Notes: a model not told the origin generated them from the sequence alone. A DNA stretch of 64,000 nt from DP-19 sp036496285 (GCA_036496285.1 DASXLI010000025.1:15336-79335); one strand, 5' to 3'; shown: positions 23,936-32,405, counted from the stretch's first letter. Made by a program: numbers and translations.

Positions 23936-23954
23936 CGTATAACGCCGCTATACG
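23936..23954. promoter_or_regulatory. TetR operator, proximal copy
   Basis: CGTATA, seven bases, TATACG is a perfect inverted repeat that ends nine bases before the TetR start codon. Binding here would block transcription or translation of the TetR-carotenoid oxygenase operon, so the system is likely self-repressed. Confidence 0.65.
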
Positions 23955-23962
23955 ATTTCCCA

Positions 23963-24607
23963 ATGGCGCGCACGGGAACGGCACGGGGACGCGACGCGGA
24001 GTCGGAAGCGACCCGGCGCACGATCCTCGAGCACGCCGCGCACCTGATCGCCAACGGCGGCGCCGATCGCCTGTCGATCCGCGAGCTCTGCGCCCGCGCC
24101 GGCGTCACCGCCCCGACCATCTACCATCACTTCGGCGACAAGGCCGCGCTGATCGACCGCGTCGTCGACGACGCCTTCGCGGAGTTCGACCGCGCCTTCG
24201 CGCGCCGCTCCGTCCCGGCCGACCCGGTCGAGCGGCTGCGCTGGTCGTTCGGCCGCTACGTCGAGTTCGGCCTGCGCCATCCCGAGCACTACCGGCTGAT
24301 GTTCGAGGGCGCGACGATCCGGCCGACAACCGGATCGCGCGCCTCCTACGATGCGCTTCGCCGCGGCATCGCCGCGATCGACGCCGCCGGCCGCCTGCGC
24401 GTCGGGGTCGAGGAAGGCACCGCGGCGTCCTGGGCCGCCGTGCACGGCGTCACCTCGCTCGCCATCCGAGGAGCCCTGCAGCCGCAGGCTCCCGCCATCG
24501 CGATCATGCGCGAGGCGTTGATCACTCACATAACCCACATCACGCGCGACGCCGGGCGCCGCGCCCCGCGTCTCGCCGCGGCACGAACCGAAAGGAGTCG
24601 CCAATGA
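23963..24607 (+). CDS. TetR/AcrR-family repressor
   Basis: This 214-residue regulator has an N-terminal helix-turn-helix with 'SIRELCARAGVTAPTIYHHFGDKAAL' split around the recognition helix, and a C-terminal ligand-binding domain of the WHG type. The gene overlaps the carotenoid oxygenase start by four bases (ATGA), so it controls its own operon. Twin operator-like repeats lie in its upstream region. The ligand is unknown and could be a product or substrate of the oxygenase. Confidence 0.88.
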   Translation: MARTGTARGRDAESEATRRTILEHAAHLIANGGADRLSIRELCARAGVTAPTIYHHFGDKAALIDRVVDDAFAEFDRAFARRSVPADPVERLRWSFGRYVEFGLRHPEHYRLMFEGATIRPTTGSRASYDALRRGIAAIDAAGRLRVGVEEGTAASWAAVHGVTSLAIRGALQPQAPAIAIMREALITHITHITRDAGRRAPRLAAARTERSRQ

Positions 24608-26001
24608 GTGAACGAGAGTCCGACGTCAACCCGTTGCTCCAGGGGAACTTCGCGCCGTGGCGCATGGAGGGCACCGCCGACGATCTCGAGGTCATCGGGG
24701 AGATCCCACGCGACCTGAACGGCACGTTCTACCGGAACGGACCGAACCCGGCGTACGAGCCCGCGGGCCGCTATCACTGGTTCGACGGCGACGGCATGAT
24801 CCACGCGCTCAGCATCCGCGACGGCCGCGCCTCGTACCGCAACCGCTACGTCATGAACGACGGCCTGAAGGAGGAGCGCGCCGCCGGGAAGGCGATCTAC
24901 CCCGGCCTCCTCGGCATGAAGCCGAGCGAGATGCCTGCCTTCAAGACGACGTCGAACACGAACATCGTCCAGCACGCGGGGAAGCTCCTGGCGCTCGTCG
25001 AGTCGTCGCTGCCGACGGCGATGCAACCCTGCACCCTGGAGACCATCGGTCCCTACGACTTCGGCGGCAAGCTGATGGGCGCGATGACGGCGCACCCGAA
25101 GCTCGATCCCGAGACCGGTGAGATGCTCTTCTTCGGCTACGCGCCCTTCCCGCCGTACCTCCAGTACTACGCGGTCGACCGCAGCGGCGCGCTCGTCCGC
25201 CACGAGGTGATCGACGTCGAGTGGCCGTCGATGATGCACGATTTCGCGATCACCAAGGACTACGTCGTCTTCCTGCTCTGCCCCGTGGTCTTCAGTTTCG
25301 AGGAGATCGCGCGCAGCGGCAGCATCTTCGCGTGGAAGCCCGAGCTCGGCACGCGCATCGGCGTGATGCCGCGCACCGGCGGCAACGCCGACGTGCGCTG
25401 GTTCTCGTCCGAGTCCTGCTACGTCTTCCATCCGATGAACGCGTACGTCGAGGCGGACGAGCTCGTGCTCGACGTCGCGCGCTACGATCAGCTGCTCTTC
25501 ATGAGCCCGCAGGCCGCGCGTGACCCGGGCTGGCGCGGCAAGAACGTCGCCCGTCTGCACCGCTGGCGTCTGAACTTGAAGGACGGCGGCATCAAGTCCG
25601 TCCCGCTCGACGATCGCGACGGCGAGTTCCCGCGCGTCGACGAGCGCCTCGTCGGCCGCAAGCACCGCTTCGGCTACATGGCCGCGACCGGCGCCGAGGG
25701 CAACGACACCACCCTTCCCGTGTGGAGCGCCGTGCACAAGTACGACCTGCAGCGCAGCACCTCGGAGACGCGGCAGTACGGCGCCCGCAACGGTGTCGGC
25801 GAGCCGCTCTTCGTACCGCGCCGTCCCGACGCGGCGGAGGACGAGGGCTACGTGCTCGTCCTGCATTACGATGAGGCGCGCAACGCGAGCGAGTTCGACG
25901 TCCTCGACGCCCGCAACATCGCCGGCGAGGCGCTCGCGCGCATCCGCATCCCGCACCGCATCCCGTACGGCTTCCACGGCAACTGGGTGGACGCGGCGTA
26001 G
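24604..26001 (+). CDS. Carotenoid cleavage oxygenase / lignostilbene dioxygenase family
   Basis: This 465-residue member of the RPE65-type family should have a seven-bladed propeller with four His iron ligands. Candidate ligand segments are 'TAHPKLDP', 'MMHDFAIT', 'YVFHPMNAY' and the C-terminal 'GFHGNWV'. Such enzymes split a C=C bond of carotenoids, stilbenes or related phenylpropanoids with O2. AAGGAG precedes the ATG. It follows its TetR gene directly and is followed by a membrane protein and an LLM-type oxidoreductase, so a plant-aromatic or terpenoid catabolic unit is likely. Confidence 0.9.
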   Translation: MSERESDVNPLLQGNFAPWRMEGTADDLEVIGEIPRDLNGTFYRNGPNPAYEPAGRYHWFDGDGMIHALSIRDGRASYRNRYVMNDGLKEERAAGKAIYPGLLGMKPSEMPAFKTTSNTNIVQHAGKLLALVESSLPTAMQPCTLETIGPYDFGGKLMGAMTAHPKLDPETGEMLFFGYAPFPPYLQYYAVDRSGALVRHEVIDVEWPSMMHDFAITKDYVVFLLCPVVFSFEEIARSGSIFAWKPELGTRIGVMPRTGGNADVRWFSSESCYVFHPMNAYVEADELVLDVARYDQLLFMSPQAARDPGWRGKNVARLHRWRLNLKDGGIKSVPLDDRDGEFPRVDERLVGRKHRFGYMAATGAEGNDTTLPVWSAVHKYDLQRSTSETRQYGARNGVGEPLFVPRRPDAAEDEGYVLVLHYDEARNASEFDVLDARNIAGEALARIRIPHRIPYGFHGNWVDAA

Positions 26002-26027
26002 CCGCCTCCACGGAACGGGAGGCACCC

Positions 26028-26756
26028 ATGAGCAACCGTTCACACGAGTCGCGCGAGTCGTTTGCGCTCTCCGGGACCCTGCTGGCGGCGGGCGCCGCGA
26101 CGCTCTTCGTCGGCACGCTCTTCTACATCCGCTTGACGCCGCAGCTCGGCCTGCCGGCGCCCGCCGAGGACCGCCTGCGGGCGCTTCAGGACGCGATCGC
26201 GCTCGGCCCCACGCGTATGGCGCTCGCCGGCGGGTTCGCGCTCTTCGGTGACGTCCTCCTCACCGCCGCGTGCATCGCGCTCGCGGCGCGGCGGCGGCTT
26301 CCCGACTCCGACCTCGAGCGCTTCGGCTGGACGCTCGTCGCGGTCAGCGCCGCCGTCGCGATCGTCTTCGACTCGATGATGGCGGTGCTGCTCGCGCCGC
26401 TCACGCGGCTCGCGGAGCCGGGCGTATTCCTCGCCTGCAAGGCCTGGTTCGACTTCCTCTTCGCGGCAGGCAACGTGCCGTTCGGCATCGGCACGATCGC
26501 CGTCCTGTGGGCCGACATGCGCACCGACGCGCCGCTCCTGCCGAAGGGCCTCGCCTCCTTCGGCATCGCGGTCGGCGCGGTGGCGCTCGTGAGCGGCGCG
26601 GGCTACGTGCTGGGCATCCTGGTCGTACCGGCCGCGATCGGGCTCACGGTCACGCTCGGCTGCGTGGTCTTCGCGGCGTACGGCGTGCAGATCACGCGGC
26701 ACGAGGGCCGTGAGGCCACGGTCGGGCGCATTGCGACGGCGGCGCAAGTGCTCTAA
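26028..26756 (+). CDS. Multi-span membrane protein of unknown function
   Basis: This 242-residue protein has about six membrane helices, evenly spaced, with short loops and no recognisable catalytic motif. The architecture resembles DUF4386-like proteins. It sits between the oxygenase and the LLM oxidoreductase in the TetR operon with gaps below 30 bp, which suggests a role in uptake or membrane-side handling of the same substrate. Confidence 0.7.
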   Translation: MSNRSHESRESFALSGTLLAAGAATLFVGTLFYIRLTPQLGLPAPAEDRLRALQDAIALGPTRMALAGGFALFGDVLLTAACIALAARRRLPDSDLERFGWTLVAVSAAVAIVFDSMMAVLLAPLTRLAEPGVFLACKAWFDFLFAAGNVPFGIGTIAVLWADMRTDAPLLPKGLASFGIAVGAVALVSGAGYVLGILVVPAAIGLTVTLGCVVFAAYGVQITRHEGREATVGRIATAAQVL

Positions 26757-26784
26757 GCAGCCCGGAAACGAGGAGGCTCCCCGC

Positions 26785-27804
26785 ATGCGCCTGGGTCTGA
26801 ACGTCGGCTACTCCGGCTCCAAGATCGCGATCGACATGAAGCTCATCAAGGAGGCCGACACGCTCGGCTTCCACTCCGTCTGGTCGGCGGAGGCCTACGG
26901 CTCGGACGCGGTGACGCCGCTCGCCTGGATCGCCGGGCAGACCGAGCACATCCACGTCGCGAGCGGCATCATGCAGATGCCGGCGCGCACGCCGGCGATG
27001 ACGGCGATGACCGCCTCGACGCTCGATCAGCTCTCGGGCGGCCGCTTCCTCCTCGGCCTCGGCGTCTCGGGCCCGCAGGTCGTCGAGGGCTGGCACGGCG
27101 TGCCCTACGGCAAGCCGCTCGTGCGCACCCGCGAATACGTCGAGATCGTGCGCAAGATCTGGGCGCGCGAGCAGCCGCTCGAGCACCAGGGGGAGCACTA
27201 CCAGATCCCGTACCGCGGCGCGGGGGCGAGCGGGCTCGGGAAGCCGCTGAAGAGCATCCTCCACGGCCGGCAGATCCCGATCTACATCGCGGCGATCGGG
27301 CCGAAGAGCGTGGAGCAGACGGCGGAGATCGCCGACGGCTGGCTGCCGATCTTCTACAGCCCGTACCGCCACATCTATAAGCCCGCGCTCGAGGCCGGCT
27401 TCGCGCGCGCGGGCGGCGGCAAGTCGCTCGCGACGTTCGACGTCGCGCCGTCGGTCACGATCATCCTGGGTGACGACGTGGACGCGTGCCTCGATTTCAT
27501 CAAGCCGTTCCTCGCGCTCTACATCGGCGGCATGGGCGCGCGCGGCAAGAACTTCTACAACGAGCTCGCGTGTCGCTACGGCTTCGAAGAGGAAGCCCGC
27601 ACCATCCAGGACCTCTACCTCTCCGGCAAGAAGGCGGAGGCCGCGGCGGCCGTGCCGAGCGCGCTCGCCGACGAGATCTCGCTGGTCGGCCCGGCCGAGC
27701 GCATCCGCGACCGCATGGCGGCGTGGCATGAGTCCGGCATCACAACCATGATCTGCAGCCTGCGCCAGCCCGAGGTCCTGCGCATCCTCGCCGAGGCCAC
27801 CTGA
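26785..27804 (+). CDS. LLM-class flavin/F420-dependent oxidoreductase
   Basis: This 339-residue luciferase-like TIM-barrel protein has 'MRLGLNVGYSGSK' at the N-terminus, 'GFHSVWSAEAYGSDAV', 'RFLLGLGVSGPQVVEGWHG' and 'IYIAAIGPKSVEQTAEIADGWLP', as in F420-dependent members. It is the last gene of the TetR-oxygenase operon, with GAGGAGG before the ATG at 26785; an upstream ATG at 26710 lies within the previous gene. It probably oxidises or reduces the oxygenase-derived intermediate. FMN versus F420 cannot be decided. Confidence 0.88.
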   Translation: MRLGLNVGYSGSKIAIDMKLIKEADTLGFHSVWSAEAYGSDAVTPLAWIAGQTEHIHVASGIMQMPARTPAMTAMTASTLDQLSGGRFLLGLGVSGPQVVEGWHGVPYGKPLVRTREYVEIVRKIWAREQPLEHQGEHYQIPYRGAGASGLGKPLKSILHGRQIPIYIAAIGPKSVEQTAEIADGWLPIFYSPYRHIYKPALEAGFARAGGGKSLATFDVAPSVTIILGDDVDACLDFIKPFLALYIGGMGARGKNFYNELACRYGFEEEARTIQDLYLSGKKAEAAAAVPSALADEISLVGPAERIRDRMAAWHESGITTMICSLRQPEVLRILAEAT

Positions 27805-27900
27805 CGGCCGAGCCCGTTCCGCATCGGCGCCGTCCTTGACTAGCGCGACGGCGCCGCATAGCCGGGGTGCCGGACCGCACGTCCGAGGAGGATGACCGGC

Positions 27901-28716
27901 ATGGCGAAGAGCTCGACCCGATCCGTGGCGCTGGTAGCGGCGCTCGCACTGGCCACGTCGGCCGGCTGTGCCGCCCGCGCCGATCGCGGACCCTTCAACT
28001 GCAACCGGCGCTGGGGCGCGGGCACGATCGGCGGTGCCCTCGCCGGCGCCGCGATCGGCGGCGGCCTCGGCGGCGGCATCGCGGCCACCTCGGGCGAGAC
28101 CGAGCGACAGTCGAAGGACCTCGCGCTCGGCATCGGCGTCGGCGTCGCGACCGGTATGATGCTCGGTGCCCTGTTCGGCCATTGTGCGTTCGACGAGCAG
28201 CGGGTGGAAGAGGTTCCGCCGCCCCCGCCGCCACCACCCGCACCACGCCCGACCCCCCAGCCGCAGCGCAAGATCATCCTGCGGGGCGTGAATTTCGATT
28301 TCGACAAGGCGTCGATCCGCCGCGACGCCGCCGACACGCTGGATGAGGCCGCCAACATCCTGCGCGACCAGCCCGACGTCGACGTGTCGGTCGACGGCCA
28401 CACCGACGACGTCGGCAGCGACGCCTACAACCAGAAGCTCTCCGAGCGGCGCGCCAAGTCGGTCGTCGTCTACCTCGCGCAGCACGGCGTGAGCGCGAGC
28501 CGCCTGCGCGCGCAGGGCTTCGGCGAGTCGCGGCCCGTCGCCAGCAACTCGACCGACGACGGCCGGGCGCAGAACCGTCGCGTCGAGCTCAACATCATCG
28601 GCGCGGCGCCGCCCCGTCAGCCGTCGCCCGCCGAAAGCTACAAGGAGAAGCGGCAGCGGCTGCGCGAGCAGCAGGAGCAGCAGCAGCAAGAGGACGAGGA
28701 CTCGGATCAGCAGTAG
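27901..28716 (+). CDS. OmpA-family outer-membrane lipoprotein
   Basis: This protein of about 271 residues has a signal sequence ending 'TSAGC' (possible lipobox), a glycine-zipper segment ('GGALAGAAIGGGLGGG'), a proline hinge and a C-terminal OmpA peptidoglycan-binding domain ('FDFDKASIRRDA', 'VDGHTDDVG', 'NRRVEL'). The tail is rich in Gln and acidic residues. It anchors the outer membrane to the wall. AGGAGG sits nine bases before ATG 27901; the ATG at 27892 touches that site and is less likely. Confidence 0.88.
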   Translation: MAKSSTRSVALVAALALATSAGCAARADRGPFNCNRRWGAGTIGGALAGAAIGGGLGGGIAATSGETERQSKDLALGIGVGVATGMMLGALFGHCAFDEQRVEEVPPPPPPPPAPRPTPQPQRKIILRGVNFDFDKASIRRDAADTLDEAANILRDQPDVDVSVDGHTDDVGSDAYNQKLSERRAKSVVVYLAQHGVSASRLRAQGFGESRPVASNSTDDGRAQNRRVELNIIGAAPPRQPSPAESYKEKRQRLREQQEQQQQEDEDSDQQ

Positions 28717-28736
28717 CGGGCTGGCCGGCGTAACCT

Positions 28737-28772
28737 CACGCCCGCGCTCGCGTTGCATGCGGCGCGGGCGTG
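28737..28772 (+). terminator. Hairpin between ompA-like and trxA genes
   Basis: CACGCCCGCGC and GCGCGGGCGTG pair perfectly over 11 bases with a 14-base loop, 20 bases after the OmpA stop. The thioredoxin promoter overlaps its 3' side. Confidence 0.5.
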
Positions 28773-28780
28773 GTTATACT
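28753..28780 (+). promoter_or_regulatory. Sigma70-type promoter of trxA
   Basis: TTGCAT at 28753-28758, 16 bases, then TATACT at 28775-28780. Transcription would start near 28787, 25 bases before the ATG, leaving room for the GGGAGG ribosome site. Confidence 0.5.
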
Positions 28781-28811
28781 CACGCGGACGACGCACAGGG
28801 AGGCGTTCCGC

Positions 28812-29135
28812 ATGTCAGACGTACAGAGCATCAGCGACGACCAGTTCCAGAGCGAGGTGCTGCAGGCCAGCACGCCCGTGCTGATCGACTTCTGGGCCCC
28901 GTGGTGCGGCCCGTGCCGCACGATCGGCCCCGTCGTCGAGCAGCTCGCCGGTGAGTACAGCGGCCGCCTCAAGGTCGTGAAGATGAACGTCGACGACAAT
29001 CCGCGGACGCCCGCGCAGTTCGGCGTACGCGGCATCCCGAACCTCATCATTTTCAAGGGCGGCGAGGTGAAGGAGCAGATCGTCGGCGCCGTGCCGAAGG
29101 CGCATCTCGTCAAGGCGATCGACAAGGTCGTCTAG
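28812..29135 (+). CDS. trxA: Thioredoxin
   Basis: This 107-residue protein has the classical active site 'WAPWCGPC' (Cys32 and Cys35), the cis-proline in 'RGIPNL' and the strand 'VVKMNVDDNP'. It reduces disulfides in cytoplasmic proteins. GGGAGG precedes the ATG at good spacing. It is monocistronic between a hairpin and a convergent TetR gene; the stop codons of the two share CTAG at 29132-29135. Confidence 0.95.
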   Translation: MSDVQSISDDQFQSEVLQASTPVLIDFWAPWCGPCRTIGPVVEQLAGEYSGRLKVVKMNVDDNPRTPAQFGVRGIPNLIIFKGGEVKEQIVGAVPKAHLVKAIDKVV

Positions 29136-29797
29136 CGCGCGCGCGTCGAGCCGCGACGCTTGGGTCGGGGCGCGGGCGGCGGCTGCGCGTACAGCAGGAC
29201 GCGCACGACCTCGACCGCACGCTCCACGTCTGGCTCGCTGCCGGCGATGACGTCGCGGTAGAGGAACGACTCGGCGACGCGGATCAGGGTGTAGGCGAGC
29301 GTGTCGATCCCGAGCGCCGGCTGCAGCGTGCCGCGCGCCATCTCCGCCGCGAGCAGCTCGCGGGACGCCGCGATCATGCGTCCCTGGACGGGGCTGTTCT
29401 TCGAGGTGAGCACCCGCAGCGCCAGCTCGGGATCCTGCTCGACGAAGCGACGGAGCGGCGCGAAGCCGGCGTTCAGGTTGATGAAGCGGCGGAACACGTC
29501 GACGACGTAATCCGCGCCCGTGCCCTTGGCCTTCTCGCGGGCCTGGCGCAGACCCTGCTCGGCGAATGACCAGAGGATCTCCCCGATCAGCCGCTCCCGG
29601 CTTCCCACCCAGGTGTAGAGCGTCGCGCGGCTGATCTCGAGCTCCTCGGCGAGGGCGCCCATGTCGAGGCGCTCGCCCGCGAGCCAGTGCCGCCGCGCCG
29701 CGCGGAGCGCGTCGATCGGCGTGGTGCGCGCCGTCCCGTCGGTGCCCGTGAGCGCCCGCTCGAGCGCCGTCGTTCCCTTGCTGGGGCCGCTGGCCAT
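29132..29797 (-). CDS. TetR-family repressor (QsdR-like), divergent from lipase
   Basis: This 221-residue regulator has an N-terminal helix-turn-helix ('MGALAEELEISRATLYTWVG') and a long helical C-terminal domain similar in layout to QsdR-type regulators. It is divergent from the secreted lipase gene with a 104-bp shared region that contains two inverted repeats, so it probably represses both genes. It converges on trxA, sharing the stop tetranucleotide. Confidence 0.85.
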   Translation of the reverse strand: MASGPSKGTTALERALTGTDGTARTTPIDALRAARRHWLAGERLDMGALAEELEISRATLYTWVGSRERLIGEILWSFAEQGLRQAREKAKGTGADYVVDVFRRFINLNAGFAPLRRFVEQDPELALRVLTSKNSPVQGRMIAASRELLAAEMARGTLQPALGIDTLAYTLIRVAESFLYRDVIAGSEPDVERAVEVVRVLLYAQPPPAPRPKRRGSTRAR

Positions 29798-29810
29798 TGT
29801 CCACCCTATT

Positions 29811-29826
29811 AGACGATTGGTCGTCT
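29811..29826. promoter_or_regulatory. Operator-like inverted repeat near the TetR start
   Basis: AGACGA, TTGG, TCGTCT is a perfect palindrome 14 bp upstream of the TetR start codon. It shares the AGAC core with the larger repeat at 29835-29863 and is a likely autoregulatory site. Confidence 0.55.
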
Positions 29827-29827
29827 G

Positions 29828-29863
29828 TTGACAAGACTAGACAATCACTCTATTTGTCTAGTC
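29828..29863 (+). promoter_or_regulatory. Lipase promoter with overlapping TetR operator
   Basis: TTGACA (29828-29833), 17 bases, TATTTG (29851-29856) form a strong sigma70-type promoter. A perfect 10-base inverted repeat (GACTAGACAA, nine bases, TTGTCTAGTC; 29835-29863) covers the spacer and -10 box, the classic geometry for repression by the divergent TetR protein. Confidence 0.7.
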
Positions 29864-29901
29864 ACCCAACAGACGCGGCTCCCCGCCGCCAGGAGGTCAT
29901 C

Positions 29902-30897
29902 ATGATGCACCGTATCCTTCGTCTCGCCGGCGCCCTCGCGTTGCTGGCGACGGTTGCGCCGCGCACGGCTTCAGCCCGGCACGAGGTCGGCCCGGCCCTG
30001 ACCACGCCCACCAGCACGCTGCAGGCTGCCCTGACCTGCAACGGCGATCTGGCCCACGCCCGGCGCGATCCCGTGCTCCTCGTGCACGGCACCTTCGCCA
30101 ACAGCGACATCAACTGGAGCTGGAACTACAAGCTCGCCCTGCCCGCCCGCGGCGAGCCGACCTGCACCGTCGACCTGCCGAACGCGAGCGCCGGCGACAT
30201 CCAGGTCTCCACCGAATACGTCGTCTACGCGGTGCGGGCCATGTCACGCGCGAGCCACCGCAAGGTCGCCATCATGGGCCACTCGCAGGGTGGCCTCGAG
30301 GCGCGCTGGGCGCTGCGCTGGTGGCCCGACATCCGCACCCACGTCTCGGACGTGATCATGCTCGCCACCCCGAACCACGGCTCGGCCTTCCCGGACGCGG
30401 TCTGCACCGGTCCGGGCGTCTGCGCCGCGTCGCTCTACCAGATGCTGACCGACTCGGCGTTCCTCGCGGCGTCGAACGCCGACCACGAGACGATCGGCGA
30501 CATCCCGTACACCGCCATCGTCACGACCGACGACCAGGTCTTCGTCCTGCCGTCGCAGGGCACCCTGAACGGCAACCGCCATCACGTAACCAATGTCGCG
30601 GTGCAGGACCTGTGCCCCGGCCATGCGGTGGACCATCTCACCCTGGCGTTCGACGGACCGACCTACGCGATCGTGACCGACGCGCTCGATCACAAGGGCC
30701 CCGCCGATCTGCATCGCATCGATCCCGCCGTGTGCGCGACCGACACCATGCCCGGCGTCGACCGCGACGACGCCAACGCACGCGTCCTGGCGTATCAGAC
30801 GACGCTCGCGCAGCTCCTCGGCCCGGACGGCCCGAAGGCAGACGGCGAGCCGCCGCTCGCCTGCTACGTCACGCACGAGTGTCCGCACGGGCACTGA
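29902..30897 (+). CDS. Secreted lipase/esterase (alpha/beta hydrolase)
   Basis: This 331-residue exported enzyme has a signal peptide, the oxyanion region 'VLLVHGTFANS', and the nucleophile elbow 'GHSQGG'. 'MLATPNHGS' is typical of bacterial triacylglycerol lipases, and 'HVTNVAVQDLCPGHAVDHLTL' likely carries the catalytic His. AGGAGG lies five bases before ATG 29902. It is controlled by a TetR-type operator and its product acts outside the inner membrane on esters or lipids. Confidence 0.85.
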   Translation: MMHRILRLAGALALLATVAPRTASARHEVGPALTTPTSTLQAALTCNGDLAHARRDPVLLVHGTFANSDINWSWNYKLALPARGEPTCTVDLPNASAGDIQVSTEYVVYAVRAMSRASHRKVAIMGHSQGGLEARWALRWWPDIRTHVSDVIMLATPNHGSAFPDAVCTGPGVCAASLYQMLTDSAFLAASNADHETIGDIPYTAIVTTDDQVFVLPSQGTLNGNRHHVTNVAVQDLCPGHAVDHLTLAFDGPTYAIVTDALDHKGPADLHRIDPAVCATDTMPGVDRDDANARVLAYQTTLAQLLGPDGPKADGEPPLACYVTHECPHGH

Positions 30898-30907
30898 GCC
30901 GAACGCA

Positions 30908-30937
30908 TGCCGCCGGCGCCCGACCGCGCCGGCGGCA
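30908..30937 (+). terminator. Strong hairpin after the lipase gene
   Basis: TGCCGCCGGCGC and GCGCCGGCGGCA pair perfectly over 12 bases with a six-base loop, ten bases after the stop codon. The next bases include GTTGAT but no long T-run. Confidence 0.6.
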
Positions 30938-30989
30938 CGTTGATCGGGGTCACGTTCTCGCGTAGCAGGAGGCGGCGGAGGACCCTCGC

Positions 30990-31724
30990 GTGAACGTCGA
31001 AACGATCGGCTACTCGGTGTCCGGCCTCGCCTGCAGCGGCCGACTCGTCCACGACCCCGCGAGCGATCCGCGACAACCGCTCCTCCTCGTCGCGCCCAAC
31101 TGGCGCGGCGTCACTGCCGATGTCGTCGAGCGCGCCAAGGAGCTCGCCGCCGGCCGCTACGTCGCCTTCGTCGCCGACATGTTCGGTGAGGGCAACGCAC
31201 CCAAGGGCACCGAGAATCCCCTCGAGTTCCTCGCACCGCTGATGAACGATCCCGCCGAGACGCGCCGCCGCATCGTCGCCGCGTTCGACGCGATGTCGCG
31301 CGAGGCGGAGCGGCGCGGCATCGGCGACGTCGGACGGCGCGCCGCGATCGGCTTCTGCTTCGGCGGCAGCAACGTCCTCGATCTGGCGCGCGCCGGCGCC
31401 GACGTCCAGGCGGTAGTTTCGGTGCACGGCATCCTAGCGACGTCGCTGCCAGCCACCAAGGGAACCGTCAAGGCCGCCGTGCTCACCCTGCACGGCGCCG
31501 ACGACCCGATCTCACCGAAGGCGCACCGCGACGCCCTCGAGGCCGAGATGAACGCTGCCGGCGCGCGCTGGTACGCCCTGACCTTCGGCCGCGCCGTCCA
31601 CTCCTTCACCGACGTCGCCGCCAACAACCCGCCGATCTCCAAGTACGACGAGCCCGCGACACGGCACGGCTACGCGCTGGCGCACGGGTTCATCGCGGAC
31701 GCGTTCGCGGGACGGCTTGACTAG
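30990..31724 (+). CDS. Dienelactone hydrolase family protein
   Basis: This 244-residue alpha/beta hydrolase has the Cys nucleophile in 'GFCFGGSNV', Asp in 'LHGADDPISP' and His in 'RAVHSFTDVAA', the Cys-Asp-His triad of dienelactone hydrolases. Members hydrolyse dienelactone in chlorocatechol breakdown or related ester bonds. The GTG at 30990 has GGAGGCGGCGGAGG upstream. It lies alone between a hairpin and the toxin-antitoxin genes. Confidence 0.88.
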   Translation: MNVETIGYSVSGLACSGRLVHDPASDPRQPLLLVAPNWRGVTADVVERAKELAAGRYVAFVADMFGEGNAPKGTENPLEFLAPLMNDPAETRRRIVAAFDAMSREAERRGIGDVGRRAAIGFCFGGSNVLDLARAGADVQAVVSVHGILATSLPATKGTVKAAVLTLHGADDPISPKAHRDALEAEMNAAGARWYALTFGRAVHSFTDVAANNPPISKYDEPATRHGYALAHGFIADAFAGRLD

Positions 31725-31746
31725 TGTATATACCCGAGTCTAGACT
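31717..31746 (+). promoter_or_regulatory. vapBC promoter with palindromic operators
   Basis: TTGACT (31717-31722), 18 bases, TAGACT (31741-31746). The -10 box lies inside the palindrome AGTCTAGACT (31737-31746), and GTATATAC (31726-31733) fills the spacer. The vapB ATG is seven bases after the -10 box, which predicts a leaderless transcript. The repeats are the expected target of VapB or VapBC. Confidence 0.6.
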
Positions 31747-31752
31747 TACCTC

Positions 31753-31992
31753 ATGAAAGGGACTCGCGCAAAGCTATTCCAGAACGGTGGGAGTCAGGCC
31801 GTACGGCTCCCAAAAGAATGCCGCTTCGCGAGTCAGGGCGAAGTCCTGGTGCGGAAGGAAGGTCGGCGAGTCGTTCTCGAGGCGGCAGACGAGTGGTCGG
31901 ATGAATTCCGTGCTTGCCTCGGTGCATGGCCCAGCAAGATCGCCCGGCCGAGGCAGCAGCGCCTGCGTGATCTCCGTGACCCATTCGCCTGA
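31753..31992 (+). CDS. vapB: Antitoxin VapB, AbrB-type
   Basis: This 79-residue protein has the swapped-hairpin start 'TRAKLFQNGGSQAVRLPKECRF' in pieces typical of VapB/AbrB DNA-binding domains and a basic C-terminal tail that should wrap the toxin. It overlaps vapC by one base (TGATG). No ribosome site is seen, in line with a leaderless start. It should neutralise VapC and repress the promoter. Codon use and base composition differ from the flanking genes. Confidence 0.85.
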   Translation: MKGTRAKLFQNGGSQAVRLPKECRFASQGEVLVRKEGRRVVLEAADEWSDEFRACLGAWPSKIARPRQQRLRDLRDPFA

Positions 31993-32387
31993 TGCCCGAG
32001 TATATGCTCGACACAGACACCGTGAGCTTTGCCCTCCGCGGCCAAGGCCGGGTCGCGAGTCGCCTGCTCGAACACCGCCCCTCGCAGCTTTGCATCAGCT
32101 CGATCACCCTCGCGGAGCTGCGCTTCGGCGCTGAACGGCGACATTCGCGGAGACTTCGCAGCCTCATCAACACGTTCGTTGAATCCGTCGAAGCCGTCGC
32201 CTTCGATCAGCAAGCGGCGGACCAATTCGCTACGGTTGCGGCCGCGCTGGCTCGGCGGGGCGCACCGATCGGCACGTTCGACACGCTCATGGCCGCACAC
32301 GCCCTCTCCTTGGGCCTGACGTTCGTCACCAACAACACGCGGCACTTCGCTCGCGTTGCTGGACTCAGGACAGAGACCTGGCTGTGA
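31992..32387 (+). CDS. vapC: Toxin VapC, PIN-domain endoribonuclease
   Basis: This 131-residue PIN-domain protein has acidic catalytic residues in 'MLDTDT', 'TLAELRFG' and 'GTFDTLMAAH', and the C-terminal 'TNNTRHF' typical of VapC. It cleaves RNA, often initiator tRNA or rRNA, when freed from VapB. The pair forms a type II toxin-antitoxin module at the left edge of the accessory island. Confidence 0.88.
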   Translation: MPEYMLDTDTVSFALRGQGRVASRLLEHRPSQLCISSITLAELRFGAERRHSRRLRSLINTFVESVEAVAFDQQAADQFATVAAALARRGAPIGTFDTLMAAHALSLGLTFVTNNTRHFARVAGLRTETWL

Positions 32388-32405
32388 GCTCGCAGGCCCG
32401 CGATC

